This document shows, piece after piece, positions 55,598 through 64,000 of a stretch of DNA of 64,000 nt (position 1 is the stretch's first letter; every line of letters begins with the position of its first letter). This stretch comes from Thalassobacillus_A hwangdonensis (GTDB taxonomy: Bacteria; Bacillota; Bacilli; Bacillales; Halobacillaceae). The notes under the pieces are model-generated. The model ran no database searches and was not told the origin of the DNA. It saw only the letters and a program-made list of their open reading frames with translations. The DNA is taken from positions 496,001-560,000 of the forward strand of contig NZ_JBHTKL010000005.1 in the NCBI RefSeq assembly GCF_042675915.1, in the 5' to 3' direction. Position numbers and translations under genes: made by a program.

Positions 55598-56506
55598 TTA
55601 CCTTAAGGATTTTGGATTCAAGGCATCTTTGATTCCTTCACCGATGAAGTTGATTGAAAGGATGGTGATGGTCAACGTGAGTGCTGGAGGCACCCAGATC
55701 CAAGGCATGTTCTGGAGTACATCCGCTTCTCTTGATGCAGAGAGCATGTTCCCCCAGCTTGGAGTTTCCGCTGGTACACCAAATCCTAAGTAACTTAATC
55801 CTGATTCTACAACAATCATCGCAGCGAAGGTGAGCGTCGCCTGTACGATGATGGTAGAGAGGACGTTAGGAATCAAATGCTTAAGAATTACCTTTGTAGG
55901 CCTTGAACCGATCGATGTAGCCGCCAGGATGTATTCATTCTCTTTTTCTGCCAGAATTTTACTTCGCACCAGACGTGCGACACCACCCCAGCCAAGCACA
56001 CTGATGACGGCAATCAGAACCGATACCCCACCAAGCTTCCCGAAGAATACAGCATTCAATACGATAACGAATACCAGCAATGGGAAGTTCAAAATGAAAT
56101 CGGTGAAACGCATCAATGCATTGTCTACGAAACCACCATAGAAGCCGGCAAGGGCTCCAATAAGTGTTCCGAACATGATAATTAAAAATGTACACGAAAT
56201 ACCAACCAATAAAGAAACTCTTCCACCATATAAGAGTCTGGTCCAGACGTCACGACCACTCTTATCCGTTCCAAACCAGTGCTCGGAGGTTGGCTCCAGG
56301 GACATTTGACCGATGTTTACCCGAGAGATGTCTGCAGTCGTAATATATGGTGCAAGGAAAGATAAGATGGATATGGTCAACAAGAAGAAGAGGCTGACCA
56401 TCGCCAGTTTATTTCGGACGAACTTCCTGCGGGCGACTGCCCACGGAGACATTGATTTCGGTCTTCTCATTTTTTTCATCTGTGGATTTTCAAGTAGTTC
56501 TGCCAT
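55598..56506 (-). CDS. appC: Oligopeptide ABC transporter permease AppC
   Basis: This 302-residue permease has an N-terminal cytoplasmic stretch, one helix near residues 37-57, and five more, with the BPD-transport EAA loop near residue 200 (AATSIGSRPTKVILKHLIPN). The HWFGTDKSGRDVWTRLLYGGRVSL segment, typical of DppC/OppC, is at ~75-98. ATG 56506 is used, 8 nt after AGGAGG; GTG 56512 is the alternative. It is the last gene of the appDFABC operon. Confidence 0.92.
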   Translation of the reverse strand: MAELLENPQMKKMRRPKSMSPWAVARRKFVRNKLAMVSLFFLLTISILSFLAPYITTADISRVNIGQMSLEPTSEHWFGTDKSGRDVWTRLLYGGRVSLLVGISCTFLIIMFGTLIGALAGFYGGFVDNALMRFTDFILNFPLLVFVIVLNAVFFGKLGGVSVLIAVISVLGWGGVARLVRSKILAEKENEYILAATSIGSRPTKVILKHLIPNVLSTIIVQATLTFAAMIVVESGLSYLGFGVPAETPSWGNMLSASREADVLQNMPWIWVPPALTLTITILSINFIGEGIKDALNPKSLR

Positions 56507-56516
56507 GATCACCCTC

Positions 56517-57482
56517 CTAATCTACACGAATTCTTGGATCGACGATTCCATACAACAAGTCAGCTATCATGTTCCCGAATAATACCAGGAAGGAGAACAT
56601 CATTGTCAGTGTCATCATTACAGGGTAATCACGCGTATTGATCGAATCCAAGAACAGCATGCCGATTCCAGGGTAGGTGAATATCGCTTCTGTAATGATC
56701 GCTCCACTGATCAGCGTCACGATGTCAAAACCTAAGAAAGTGATCAATGGAATGATCGAATTCCTGAGGATATGTTTGTTGTAGATTTTTGATTCAGGTG
56801 TTCCTTTTGCGCGTGCTGTACGTACGTAATCCTTCCTGCTGCTTTCGATGATGTCATTACGAAGGAACTGAGTGTAGCTGGCTGTTCCAAGTGCTCCAAG
56901 GACGATGGCAGGCAGGAATACATGGTGTAATCTGCTTAAGTAATATTCAAATGTACCATTCTCCACTTGAATATCCACTGAACCACTGAATGGGAACCAG
57001 TCCAGCTGAAATGCAAAGAAATAGATTGCAAATACACCGGCGATGTAGGAAGGGACTGCCAAGCCAAGGTAGTTGATTCCCCCGATCAGGTTGTCTGCTG
57101 CAGTGTAAGGCTTTCTACCAGCGTACATACCCATCGCAAATGCGAGAATGTATGTTATGACAAGGGAAGTGATTCCCAGGAAAAGCGTATTCGGCATTTT
57201 CTCTGCGATCAGAGCGGATACTTCCATTTTATATCGGGTAGATTCACCGAAGTCTCCTTGGACAAAATTCGTAATCCATCTTCCATACTGAACTAGTACC
57301 GGATCATTCAGACCAGCTTCTTCCCTTTTTTGTTCTATGTACTCAGGGTCAGTATTGTTAGGATCAATTTCCCCACCGAAGGGATCCCCTGGCATAGCTA
57401 ATGCCAGGGTGAACACTACGATGGAAATAAGGAGAAGCATCGGGATCATGCCTAGTATTCGACGTAACGTGTACTTTAACAT
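56517..57482 (-). CDS. appB: Oligopeptide ABC transporter permease AppB
   Basis: This 321-residue permease has six helices, starting YTLRRILGMIPMLLLISIVVF, the typical OppB/DppB opening. The EAA loop is RTARAKGTPESKIYNKHILRNS near residue 220. EIDPNNTDPEYIEQKREEAG is the characteristic soluble segment after helix 1. It forms the channel with AppC. It lies 39 bp after appA, with AGGAG upstream. Confidence 0.92.
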   Translation of the reverse strand: MLKYTLRRILGMIPMLLLISIVVFTLALAMPGDPFGGEIDPNNTDPEYIEQKREEAGLNDPVLVQYGRWITNFVQGDFGESTRYKMEVSALIAEKMPNTLFLGITSLVITYILAFAMGMYAGRKPYTAADNLIGGINYLGLAVPSYIAGVFAIYFFAFQLDWFPFSGSVDIQVENGTFEYYLSRLHHVFLPAIVLGALGTASYTQFLRNDIIESSRKDYVRTARAKGTPESKIYNKHILRNSIIPLITFLGFDIVTLISGAIITEAIFTYPGIGMLFLDSINTRDYPVMMTLTMMFSFLVLFGNMIADLLYGIVDPRIRVD

Positions 57483-57521
57483 GATGTTTATGCTCCTTAT
57501 CTGTTATTTTCCTAAAGAATC

Positions 57522-59294
57522 TTACTCAGTTACGAACCATTCATGCGGGCTGTTCATTCCGGATACATCCAGAGTCAGGCCGCCTACGCGCTTGTTCACA
57601 CCATAGATTTCATCAAGCTCGGTGATGAATAGCATAGGAAGTTCTTCGTTAACGATTTTCTGCCATTCGACGTAAAGGTCTTTACGTTTCTCCTGGTCAG
57701 TTCCGACAACTTCCACATCAAGTGCATCGTCAAGAAGCTGATCACTTTCTTCATTCACCCAGCGAGGGTAGTTCCAAAGCTGGTCGGATTTCCATAGTGC
57801 AGATGGATCTGGGTCAGCACCATAGCCCCAACCACCGAAGAATGCTTCCATGTCTTCGTGATCTTTTTCGATCATGTCATAGTACTGGTTGACTTCGATC
57901 ATTTCAAGTGTAGATTTCAGGCCAACTTCTTCCCAATACTGAGTCAATGCTTTCGCACGGGACTCGAACGTAGGGTTTCCAGTTGCATAGTGTGCAAAGT
58001 TTACGACGAACTCGTCTCCATTCGGATCTTCACGGAAACCGTCATCGTTCGTATCTACGTAACCTGCTTCATCAAGAAGTTCTTTCGCTTTTTCAGGGTC
58101 ATACTCGTATGTGTTCAGCTCACTGTTATCCGCAGCAATCCAGTGTGCTGTAGGTACAGGACGGTTGACAACTTTTCCGTATCCACCAAAGAATGCATCG
58201 ATCCATTCCTGACGGTTGATGGAATACATCATTGCCTGACGCAATTGTTTGTCAGCATACTTGTCTTTCTGTTCTGTAACTTCTTTCGCTTCGTTATCGA
58301 ATTTACCTAGCTTGAAGCCTACATAGTAGTAGGAAAGACCAGGAGCTGTACGTAGTTCAACATTCTCCATCGCTTCAACGTCTTTACCGATGGTAGGGTG
58401 GACAGCTACGATATCGACATCTTCATTTTCAAGTGCACCAGTTACAGCTGTGCTGTCGATGACTTTGACGATGATTTTGTCCAAATTAGGTTTACCTTGC
58501 CAGTAATTTTCGTTAGCAACCAATTCAACGGATTCGCCTGGAACCACTTTGTTGACTTTGAAAGGACCAGTACCTACCATGTCACGACGGACAGGATCGG
58601 AACCTTCCATGTCAGCAACTTCGATACCTTCGAACTCTGTACGGTTCATCGGGTATGTCCAAAGGTTCAACAGGTTGTTTACGCGAGCTTTGTCAAATGT
58701 GATTTTTACTTCATAATCACTGACTTTCTCGATACCGGAGATGGAATCAGCTTCACCATTGCGGTATGCTTCTGCACCTTCGATTGTCTGAACGTTAGAA
58801 TAACGTGGACCATCATAATCCGGGTGTGCAAGCGTTTCTAGAGAGAAGATCCAGTCATCGACAACAAGTTCATCACCGTTGTGCCACATGACTCCTTCTT
58901 TGAAGGTGAATGTGAAGACTTTATTATCTTCTGTTTCCCAGGAAGCGATGTTTGGCTGAGGCTTCAATTCCTCATCGAACGTGATCAAGTTATCATCGAA
59001 AAGACCAAGAACTTCAGCATCGGTAACGATACCATACCAGTTCCAGTGGAAGAGACCTTCAGGAGCAGCATCCAAAGCATACGTCAACGTACCGCCTTGC
59101 TGAGGCTCTCCTTCTGCCTCTTCGTCAGAACCTTCGTCGCCAGTGTCTTCACCGCTGTCGCCGGTGTCACCAGTATCCTCCGTTTTTTCCTCATCGTCAG
59201 TAGCATTTGCGTCATCGCTGCCATTACAAGCAGCAAGGAACATTGTCAGGATCAGCATCATTGCTGCCAGCCATAAGAACTTCTTGTTACGCAT
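57522..59294 (-). CDS. appA: Oligopeptide-binding lipoprotein AppA
   Basis: This 590-residue solute-binding lipoprotein has a signal peptide with lipobox LAAC and a 40-residue linker almost free of basic residues and rich in Asp, Glu, Gly and Thr (residues 24-65), before the SBP-5 domain beginning QQGGTLTYALDAAPEGL. Later motifs include DYEVKITFDKA, MVGTGPFKV, NENYWQGKPNLD and RQAMMYSINRQEW. It binds peptides outside the membrane. The very acidic linker is a halophile-type trait. It is the third gene of the operon. Confidence 0.9.
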   Translation of the reverse strand: MRNKKFLWLAAMMLILTMFLAACNGSDDANATDDEEKTEDTGDTGDSGEDTGDEGSDEEAEGEPQQGGTLTYALDAAPEGLFHWNWYGIVTDAEVLGLFDDNLITFDEELKPQPNIASWETEDNKVFTFTFKEGVMWHNGDELVVDDWIFSLETLAHPDYDGPRYSNVQTIEGAEAYRNGEADSISGIEKVSDYEVKITFDKARVNNLLNLWTYPMNRTEFEGIEVADMEGSDPVRRDMVGTGPFKVNKVVPGESVELVANENYWQGKPNLDKIIVKVIDSTAVTGALENEDVDIVAVHPTIGKDVEAMENVELRTAPGLSYYYVGFKLGKFDNEAKEVTEQKDKYADKQLRQAMMYSINRQEWIDAFFGGYGKVVNRPVPTAHWIAADNSELNTYEYDPEKAKELLDEAGYVDTNDDGFREDPNGDEFVVNFAHYATGNPTFESRAKALTQYWEEVGLKSTLEMIEVNQYYDMIEKDHEDMEAFFGGWGYGADPDPSALWKSDQLWNYPRWVNEESDQLLDDALDVEVVGTDQEKRKDLYVEWQKIVNEELPMLFITELDEIYGVNKRVGGLTLDVSGMNSPHEWFVTE

Positions 59295-59330
59295 GTGTTT
59301 ACCCCCTGTAAAATTATTGGAATAGCTTGC

Positions 59331-60356
59331 TTAATCAACCAGAATGCACGCTACGTGGTGGCCTGATCTCACCTCCTTCAATTCTGGTTTGATGGTGGAA
59401 CATTTATCCACAGCCATCGGACAGCGCGTATGGAACGGACATCCGGATGGTGGATTTTCAGGACTTGGTACATCGCCTTCAAGTACGATCCGCTCTTTTT
59501 TCCTCCTTGGATCAGGTTCAGGAACAGCGGAGATCAATGCTTGCGTGTACGGGTGGAGAGGTTCTTTGTAAATCGTATTCTTATCAGCGATTTCTACAAT
59601 GTGACCGAGATACATGATCCCAATCCGGTCGCTCATATGTTTGACCACGCTCAAGTCGTGGGCGATGAACAAGTAGGTCAGGTCGAAATCATCCTGCAGT
59701 TCATTCAGAAGATTCAGTACCTGTGATTGCACCGATACATCCAGTGCAGATACGGGTTCATCAGCGATAATCAGCTTCGGTTTCAATGCCAATGCGCGGG
59801 CGATTCCGATCCGCTGACGCTGTCCACCGGAAAATTCATGCGCATATTTCGTATAGGCGTCGTCAGGGAGGCCCACACGTTTCAACAGCTCCATGACTTC
59901 TGCTTTGATTTCCTTTTTCTTTTTACGAGGGTAGTAGTTTTTGATCGGTTCAGAAATGATATCTCCGACCATCTGCATCGGGTTCAATGATGCGTAAGGG
60001 TCCTGGAAAACCATTTGGAAATCTTTGCGCTTTTCCCTTAATCGGTTTCCTCGTAGCTTCGTAATATCTTCACCATCAAAATTGATTTCCCCATCAGTAG
60101 GATTCAAAAGCCTCAAAATGGTACGTCCGGCTGTGGATTTTCCACACCCGGATTCTCCTACAAGTCCGAGAGTTTCTCCTTTTTTCAGTTCAAAGCTGAC
60201 TCCGTCGACAGCTTTAACATGTCCCACTGTTCGTTTGAAAAATCCACCTTTGACAGGGTAGTAGGTTTTCAGATTACTGACCTTGAGGAGTGTTTCCTGA
60301 TTCGTTTTGGAAGATGTAGTTTCATGTGTCTGTGTCGCGTCCAATACATTATTCAT
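59331..60356 (-). CDS. appF: Oligopeptide ABC transporter ATPase AppF
   Basis: This 341-residue ATPase energises peptide uptake. Walker A VGESGCGKSTAGRT is near residue 65, the Q-loop in VFQDPYASLNPMQ near 115, the signature SGGQRQRIGIARAL near 165 and Walker B LIIADEPVSALDVSVQSQ near 185, then AHDLSVV (H-loop). The C-terminal oligo_HPY extension has CPFHTRCP with further Cys. Its start overlaps appD by four bases. Confidence 0.93.
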   Translation of the reverse strand: MNNVLDATQTHETTSSKTNQETLLKVSNLKTYYPVKGGFFKRTVGHVKAVDGVSFELKKGETLGLVGESGCGKSTAGRTILRLLNPTDGEINFDGEDITKLRGNRLREKRKDFQMVFQDPYASLNPMQMVGDIISEPIKNYYPRKKKKEIKAEVMELLKRVGLPDDAYTKYAHEFSGGQRQRIGIARALALKPKLIIADEPVSALDVSVQSQVLNLLNELQDDFDLTYLFIAHDLSVVKHMSDRIGIMYLGHIVEIADKNTIYKEPLHPYTQALISAVPEPDPRRKKERIVLEGDVPSPENPPSGCPFHTRCPMAVDKCSTIKPELKEVRSGHHVACILVD

Positions 60357-61381
60357 TTGGCAGTCACCTCATTTTGAGTCCGGCTTGATTCATAGAGTAG
60401 GCAACGCACCGAATGACCAGGAATCTCTTCTCCCAAACCTGGGGTGACCGTTCTGCATTCCTCCATGGCTTTAGGACATCTGTCTACGAACTTACACCCT
60501 TGACGGGGCATGTTCTTCAAAGATGGAACAATCCCATCGATGGAAGCTAGGTTTTTTTCTTCGCGGTCCATCCGAGGAATGGACTTCATCAGTAATTCTG
60601 TATACGGATGAAGAGGTTTTTCGAACAGGGAGATGACGTCTGTCTGTTCTACGACTTCACCGGCATACATGACGATGACTTCATGACATGTCTCTGCAAC
60701 GACTCCTAGATCATGTGTGATCAGGATGATTGACATATCATTGGTCTCTTGTAGATCCTGCAATAGCTCGAGGATTTGAGCCTGGACCGTTACATCCAAT
60801 GCAGTGGTAGGTTCATCGGCGATCAGAACCCTAGGCTCACAAGCAATGGCCATAGCAATCATGACACGTTGGCGCATACCGCCGGAAAGCTGGTGCGGAT
60901 ATTCATCCACCACCTTCTCTGGGCGGGAGATGCCAACTTTATTAAGTAGATCAATTACTTTTTTTCTAGCTTCCTTCTTGGAAACTTTGAAATGATTATG
61001 TATAGCTTCAGTTAATTGGAATCCTATGGTGAATACGGGGTTTAAGGATGTCATCGGTTCCTGGAAAATCATTGCAACATCTTTTCCTCGAACCTTGTTC
61101 ATTTCTTTATCTGTCAATTTTTCTAAAGATTTTCCATCATAGAGGATTTGACCATTCCTGATTTTCCCTATGTTTTTTGGTAAAAGCTGCATGATCGAGA
61201 GGGACATGACGCTTTTTCCACATCCGGATTCTCCGACAACACCCATTACCTGTTTAGGCTTGACGCTGAAACTGACATTATCCACGGCATTGTGCCATTC
61301 TCCATCAATTTCAAAAGCGGTTTCCAAGTTCTTCACTTCGAGTAACGATGGCTGGGACTGAAAATCTGTATAGTGACTCAT
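60353..61381 (-). CDS. appD: Oligopeptide ABC transporter ATPase AppD
   Basis: This 342-residue ATPase is the second nucleotide-binding subunit. Walker A is VGESGCGKSVMSLS (residue ~45), Q-loop IFQEPMTSLNPV (~95), signature SGGMRQRVMIAMAIA (~158) and Walker B LIADEPTTALDVTVQAQ (~180). The C-terminal extension has CKFVDRCPKAMEEC. It starts at ATG 61381 behind AGGGGTG. The gene order appD-appF-appA-appB-appC is identical to that of the App system of B. subtilis, which transports peptides and can supply signalling peptides for sporulation and competence. Confidence 0.93.
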   Translation of the reverse strand: MSHYTDFQSQPSLLEVKNLETAFEIDGEWHNAVDNVSFSVKPKQVMGVVGESGCGKSVMSLSIMQLLPKNIGKIRNGQILYDGKSLEKLTDKEMNKVRGKDVAMIFQEPMTSLNPVFTIGFQLTEAIHNHFKVSKKEARKKVIDLLNKVGISRPEKVVDEYPHQLSGGMRQRVMIAMAIACEPRVLIADEPTTALDVTVQAQILELLQDLQETNDMSIILITHDLGVVAETCHEVIVMYAGEVVEQTDVISLFEKPLHPYTELLMKSIPRMDREEKNLASIDGIVPSLKNMPRQGCKFVDRCPKAMEECRTVTPGLGEEIPGHSVRCLLYESSRTQNEVTAK

Positions 61382-61767
61382 AAGACACCCCTGTCTAAAT
61401 ATTCAATAAATTATGCAAATTTAAACTATTTGTGGAACATGATATAACAATGGGGGGGTAGAATCAATCCTTTTTTTACATTTTGTTTACGAAAAAGGGA
61501 AACTTTAACTGAAATTGAAAGGAATATACAATGAATCTGCAACATTCGATAAAAAGCGACATTACTGCACTTTGGAATGTCGACAAGGGAATGATGGTGG
61601 AAATTCAAGGGGGGTTTTGACCCGATCATAAGAAAATAGAAGGATTTTTATTTAAATTATCTGAAATATTGTTTCACGTACATATATATTTGTTGGAAGT
61701 TTAATCGTAGCCACACAATTATGGTAAAATAATGGACAGTCAATAGGATTAGGAAAGGGGCATGGAC
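61382..61767. other. Divergent regulatory region of appDFABC and niaR
   Basis: This 386-bp stretch is AT-rich and I find no gene in it; a 67-codon minus frame lacks a ribosome site. It must contain the promoters of the app operon (left) and niaR (right). A CodY-like motif lies at 61655-61669, and GGGGGGG at 61451-61457 is a homopolymer tract. Confidence 0.5.
61655..61669. promoter_or_regulatory. CodY-like box
   Basis: AATTATCTGAAATAT matches 12 of 15 positions of the CodY consensus AATTTTCWGAAAATT. It lies in the app/niaR divergent region, 274 bp from appD and about 100 bp from niaR. CodY represses appDFABC in B. subtilis, but the distance here makes the target uncertain. Confidence 0.4.
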
Positions 61768-62304
61768 ATGGATCAACGAAGTGTAAAGTCTTCAGAAAGA
61801 AGAGAGCGTATATTGAACTTATTGAAACATAGCAGAGAGCCGATCAAGGGTAGCGACCTTGCGGAAATGCTGGATGTTTCCCGTCAAGTGATCGTGGGGG
61901 ATGTCTCTCTACTGAAGGCTAAAAATCTACCAATTGTAGCAACTAGCCAAGGTTATCTGTTCATGTCAGATCAAACAGACAGCTTCGCTATTGAGCGAAC
62001 GATTGCGTGCAAGCATCTTCCTGAGGAATCCGAAATCGAGTTGAATATACTGGTGGATCATGGCGTGTTTGTTAAGGATGTTACGGTGGAACACCCTGTG
62101 TATGGAGATTTGATGGCTTCTCTAAGAATAGCGAATCGCCGGGATGTGAAAAAGTTCATGGAGGAGATCCGTGCAACTAGTGCTGCATTTCTTTTGGAGT
62201 TGACAGGGGGCATCCACCTTCATACCATTGCTGCAGATAATGAAGGGGCGATTCAGGAAGCGCTCGAAGCGTTGGAGGAAAAAGGTATCCTTCTACAATC
62301 CTGA
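61768..62304 (+). CDS. niaR: NiaR niacin-responsive repressor (YrxA family)
   Basis: This 178-residue regulator has an N-terminal HTH (RRERILNLLKHSREPIKGSD then LAEMLDVSRQVIVGDVSLL) and a C-terminal 3H domain with conserved His residues in VDHGVFVKDVTVEHPVYGD (residues ~93-111) and LTGGIHLHTI (~150). NiaR binds nicotinic acid and represses NAD biosynthesis or niacin uptake genes. No nad or niaP gene is adjacent, so its targets are elsewhere. ATG 61768 is used, 7 nt after AGGAAAGGGG; ATG 61762 is too close. Confidence 0.9.
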   Translation: MDQRSVKSSERRERILNLLKHSREPIKGSDLAEMLDVSRQVIVGDVSLLKAKNLPIVATSQGYLFMSDQTDSFAIERTIACKHLPEESEIELNILVDHGVFVKDVTVEHPVYGDLMASLRIANRRDVKKFMEEIRATSAAFLLELTGGIHLHTIAADNEGAIQEALEALEEKGILLQS

Positions 62305-62408
62305 TTCCCACATAAGTTAGTACTAATAATTTAAATTAGAATTCTTAGATGGAATAGAAGGTATGCTATGGTATTGTCAGATGTTACATTCAGGAAGGTT
62401 GAGGCTCT

Positions 62409-63851
62409 ATGAGTATCATCCCAAATTTATTGACCGTTGTGCTTGTCATCAACTTCTTGCTCGCGTTTGCCATCATTTTTCTCGAGAGGAGAGACGCCAG
62501 TGCCACTTGGGCATGGCTGATGGTATTGTTGTTCATCCCGGTTGCTGGATTCATCTTTTATTTGATTTTCGGGAAACGCCTGAGCAGCAAACAGATTTTC
62601 ACATGGGATAAAAAAAGCAGGCTAGGCCTTCTTACAGCGGTCCAGGAACAATTGAGGTCGATTGAAGAGGATTCTCTAAGGCTGCGACATCCCGATCTCG
62701 ACGAATATGATGATCTTGTCTATATGCATTTGAAAAATAATGATGCATTGCTGACGCAGGATAATCGGGTGGAGTTATATACAGATGGACAAAAGAAGTT
62801 CCATGCCCTGATGGAAGATATCGAACGTGCGACAGATCACATCCATCTGCTCTATTACATCATTCGTGACGACCAATTGGGAGAGCGGTTGGCAGAAGCA
62901 TTAATCAAGAAAATCGATGAAGGTGTCCACGTCCGCGTTCTTTATGACGATATGGGTTCCAGATCATTGAAGCGTCGTTATATTAAAAAGATCAAGGATG
63001 CAGGGGGCGAAGTAGAATCTTTCTTCCCACCTTTAATCCCTAAATTGAACCTTAAAATCAACTATCGTAATCACCGTAAGCTGGTCATCATCGATGGACG
63101 TATCGGCTATATCGGCGGATTTAATATTGGTGATGAATACTTGGGATTCAATAAACGATTCGGTTATTGGCGGGACACTCATTTAAGGGTGGAAGGAGGG
63201 GCTGTCCATAATATGCAGACCCGCTTCATCCTTGACTGGAACCATGCATCGAGAAGAGACATCCAATATGAAGATCGATACTACAAGTCAGAACCAGTGG
63301 GTAACGCAGCGATGCAAATCGTTTCGAGCGGTCCGGACTCAGAGTGGGAACAGATCAAGCATGGGTATATAAAGATGATTTTGTCGGCAAAAGAATACAT
63401 TTACATCCAGACACCATATTTCATTCCGGATGACAGCCTGCTCGATGCATTGAGAATTGCGGTCTTATCCGGTGTGGATGTGCGGCTGATGATTCCGAAT
63501 AAACCCGATCACCCATTTGTGTATTGGGCCACTTATAGTAATGTAGGGGACTTATTGAAGGCGGGAGCCACCATTTATATCTATCAGAAAGGCTTCCTGC
63601 ATGCCAAAACGATTGTTGTCGATGGTAAAATCGCGTCAGTAGGAACGGCGAATATTGATGTTCGGAGCTTCAGGCTGAACTTTGAGGTCAACGCTTTCCT
63701 ATATGAACCTGATATATCAAGGGAGCTTGCAGAGCGGTTTGATGAAGATACTGCTGAATCGACCCAGCTTACTTGGAAGCTGTATCAGAAGCGTTCCAAA
63801 TGGATCCGGTTCAAAGAATCGATTTCCAGGCTGCTTTCTCCAATTTTATAA
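62409..63851 (+). CDS. cls: Cardiolipin synthase
   Basis: This 480-residue phospholipase-D-superfamily enzyme joins two phosphatidylglycerols to cardiolipin at the membrane. Two N-terminal helices (about residues 3-25 and 33-55) precede the catalytic part. Both HKD motifs are intact: NHRKLVIIDG near residue 220 and LHAKTIVVDG near 400, each followed by the Gly-Gly or Gly-Thr and Asn of the family. Cardiolipin rises with salt in halotolerant bacilli. It starts at ATG 62409 with AGGAAGG upstream and is followed by a terminator. Confidence 0.95.
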   Translation: MSIIPNLLTVVLVINFLLAFAIIFLERRDASATWAWLMVLLFIPVAGFIFYLIFGKRLSSKQIFTWDKKSRLGLLTAVQEQLRSIEEDSLRLRHPDLDEYDDLVYMHLKNNDALLTQDNRVELYTDGQKKFHALMEDIERATDHIHLLYYIIRDDQLGERLAEALIKKIDEGVHVRVLYDDMGSRSLKRRYIKKIKDAGGEVESFFPPLIPKLNLKINYRNHRKLVIIDGRIGYIGGFNIGDEYLGFNKRFGYWRDTHLRVEGGAVHNMQTRFILDWNHASRRDIQYEDRYYKSEPVGNAAMQIVSSGPDSEWEQIKHGYIKMILSAKEYIYIQTPYFIPDDSLLDALRIAVLSGVDVRLMIPNKPDHPFVYWATYSNVGDLLKAGATIYIYQKGFLHAKTIVVDGKIASVGTANIDVRSFRLNFEVNAFLYEPDISRELAERFDEDTAESTQLTWKLYQKRSKWIRFKESISRLLSPIL

Positions 63852-63860
63852 GCAATAAAA

Positions 63861-63893
63861 AACCAGCACCTGTACTAAGGGTGCTGGTTTTAA
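63861..63893 (+). terminator. Terminator after cls
   Basis: AAAACCAGCACC pairs with GGTGCTGGTTTT around a ~9-nt loop, followed by TAATTA. Confidence 0.85.
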
Positions 63894-63926
63894 TTATATA
63901 CAGGCCGTTATTGTTGGGAGAGGGGT

Positions 63927-64000
63927 GGTCTGGGAAACGACTCGCTTTTCTGTGGGGAAACCGGCAAGCTTCCTCGGGCTTTCAGCCCTGCGGGATCTTG
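63927..64000. repeat. Second copy of the 116-bp element, inverted, cut by window end
   Basis: GGTCTGGGAAACGACTCGC followed by TTTTCTGTGGGGAAACCGG resembles the reverse complement of 46717-46832 with scattered substitutions; the rest is outside the window. It lies just after the cls terminator. Confidence 0.7.

Noticed and set aside
61426..61629. 67-codon minus frame in the app/niaR intergenic region
   Set aside because: No ribosome site and low-complexity residue content; probably chance in a regulatory region.

Overview
The window comes from a low-to-mid GC Gram-positive endospore former of the family Bacillaceae, most likely a moderately halophilic genus such as Halobacillus, Virgibacillus or Pontibacillus. 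The evidence is a set of Bacillus-type genes (sda, ypmRS, liaIHFSR, the ycsFGI/kip oxoprolinase cluster, pdaC, pdeH, appDFABC, niaR), strong GGAGG ribosome sites, many U-tailed terminators, BirA/CcpA/MhqR/CstR-type operator sequences, a BCCT osmolyte transporter and a very acidic AppA linker. The genus is inferred. No rRNA, tRNA, CRISPR array, prophage or intact insertion sequence was seen.

Layout. 1-1019: end of an MFS efflux gene. 1293-5806: pxpBCA-ycsG-ycsI operon (5-oxoproline uptake and hydrolysis). 5857-8448: a 48-residue membrane protein, a DUF6933-like protein, a repeat element and a CstB-type persulfide dioxygenase-rhodanese whose promoter holds a CstR-like operator. 8706-11233: an aconitase-family enzyme coupled to a zinc-ribbon microprotein, then a glycine/aromatic repeat protein. 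11300-14851: MhqO-type dioxygenase with an MhqR-like box, sda, an XRE-PAS regulator and a BCCT transporter behind a sigma-B-like promoter. 15012-18981: TRIC channel, DinB protein, cysteine synthase, YpmS and YpmR. 19179-21449: nuclease-helicase fusion.

21789-29544 is the most notable region. A c-di-GMP-I riboswitch followed by a strong terminator precedes a complete Tad/Flp pilus operon: DUF192, two Flp pilins, an attenuator hairpin, prepilin peptidase, TadE, TadG-like, CpaB, CpaE, TadA, TadB and TadC. Elsewhere in the window lie a GGDEF diguanylate cyclase (48954-49886) and a PdeH-type EAL-HDOD phosphodiesterase (52893-54158), so synthesis, breakdown and a probable pilus output of c-di-GMP are all represented.

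29588-39520 is a mixed accessory region: an unpaired adenine methylase, an oxalate/formate-type transporter, a MetOD1-like sensor, bioY with a BirA operator over its promoter, a PQQ-type sugar dehydrogenase lipoprotein interrupted by one TGA at a Trp position, an MFS/methyltransferase pair divergent from a LysR regulator, and small genes. 39823-43340 is a lia cell-envelope stress operon without liaG. 43440-55553 holds rpiA, kynA, a PdaC-like deacetylase, a flavoprotein, the cyclase, rarD, a Rieske flavoprotein, pdeH and a methionine gamma-lyase with a perfect cre. 55598-61381 is appDFABC, followed by niaR and cardiolipin synthase.

Three repeat families occupy intergenic space: a ~122-bp hairpin-forming element (two copies), a 116-bp element with 12-bp terminal inverted repeats (one full copy plus one inverted copy cut by the window end), and a 20-bp tandem array.
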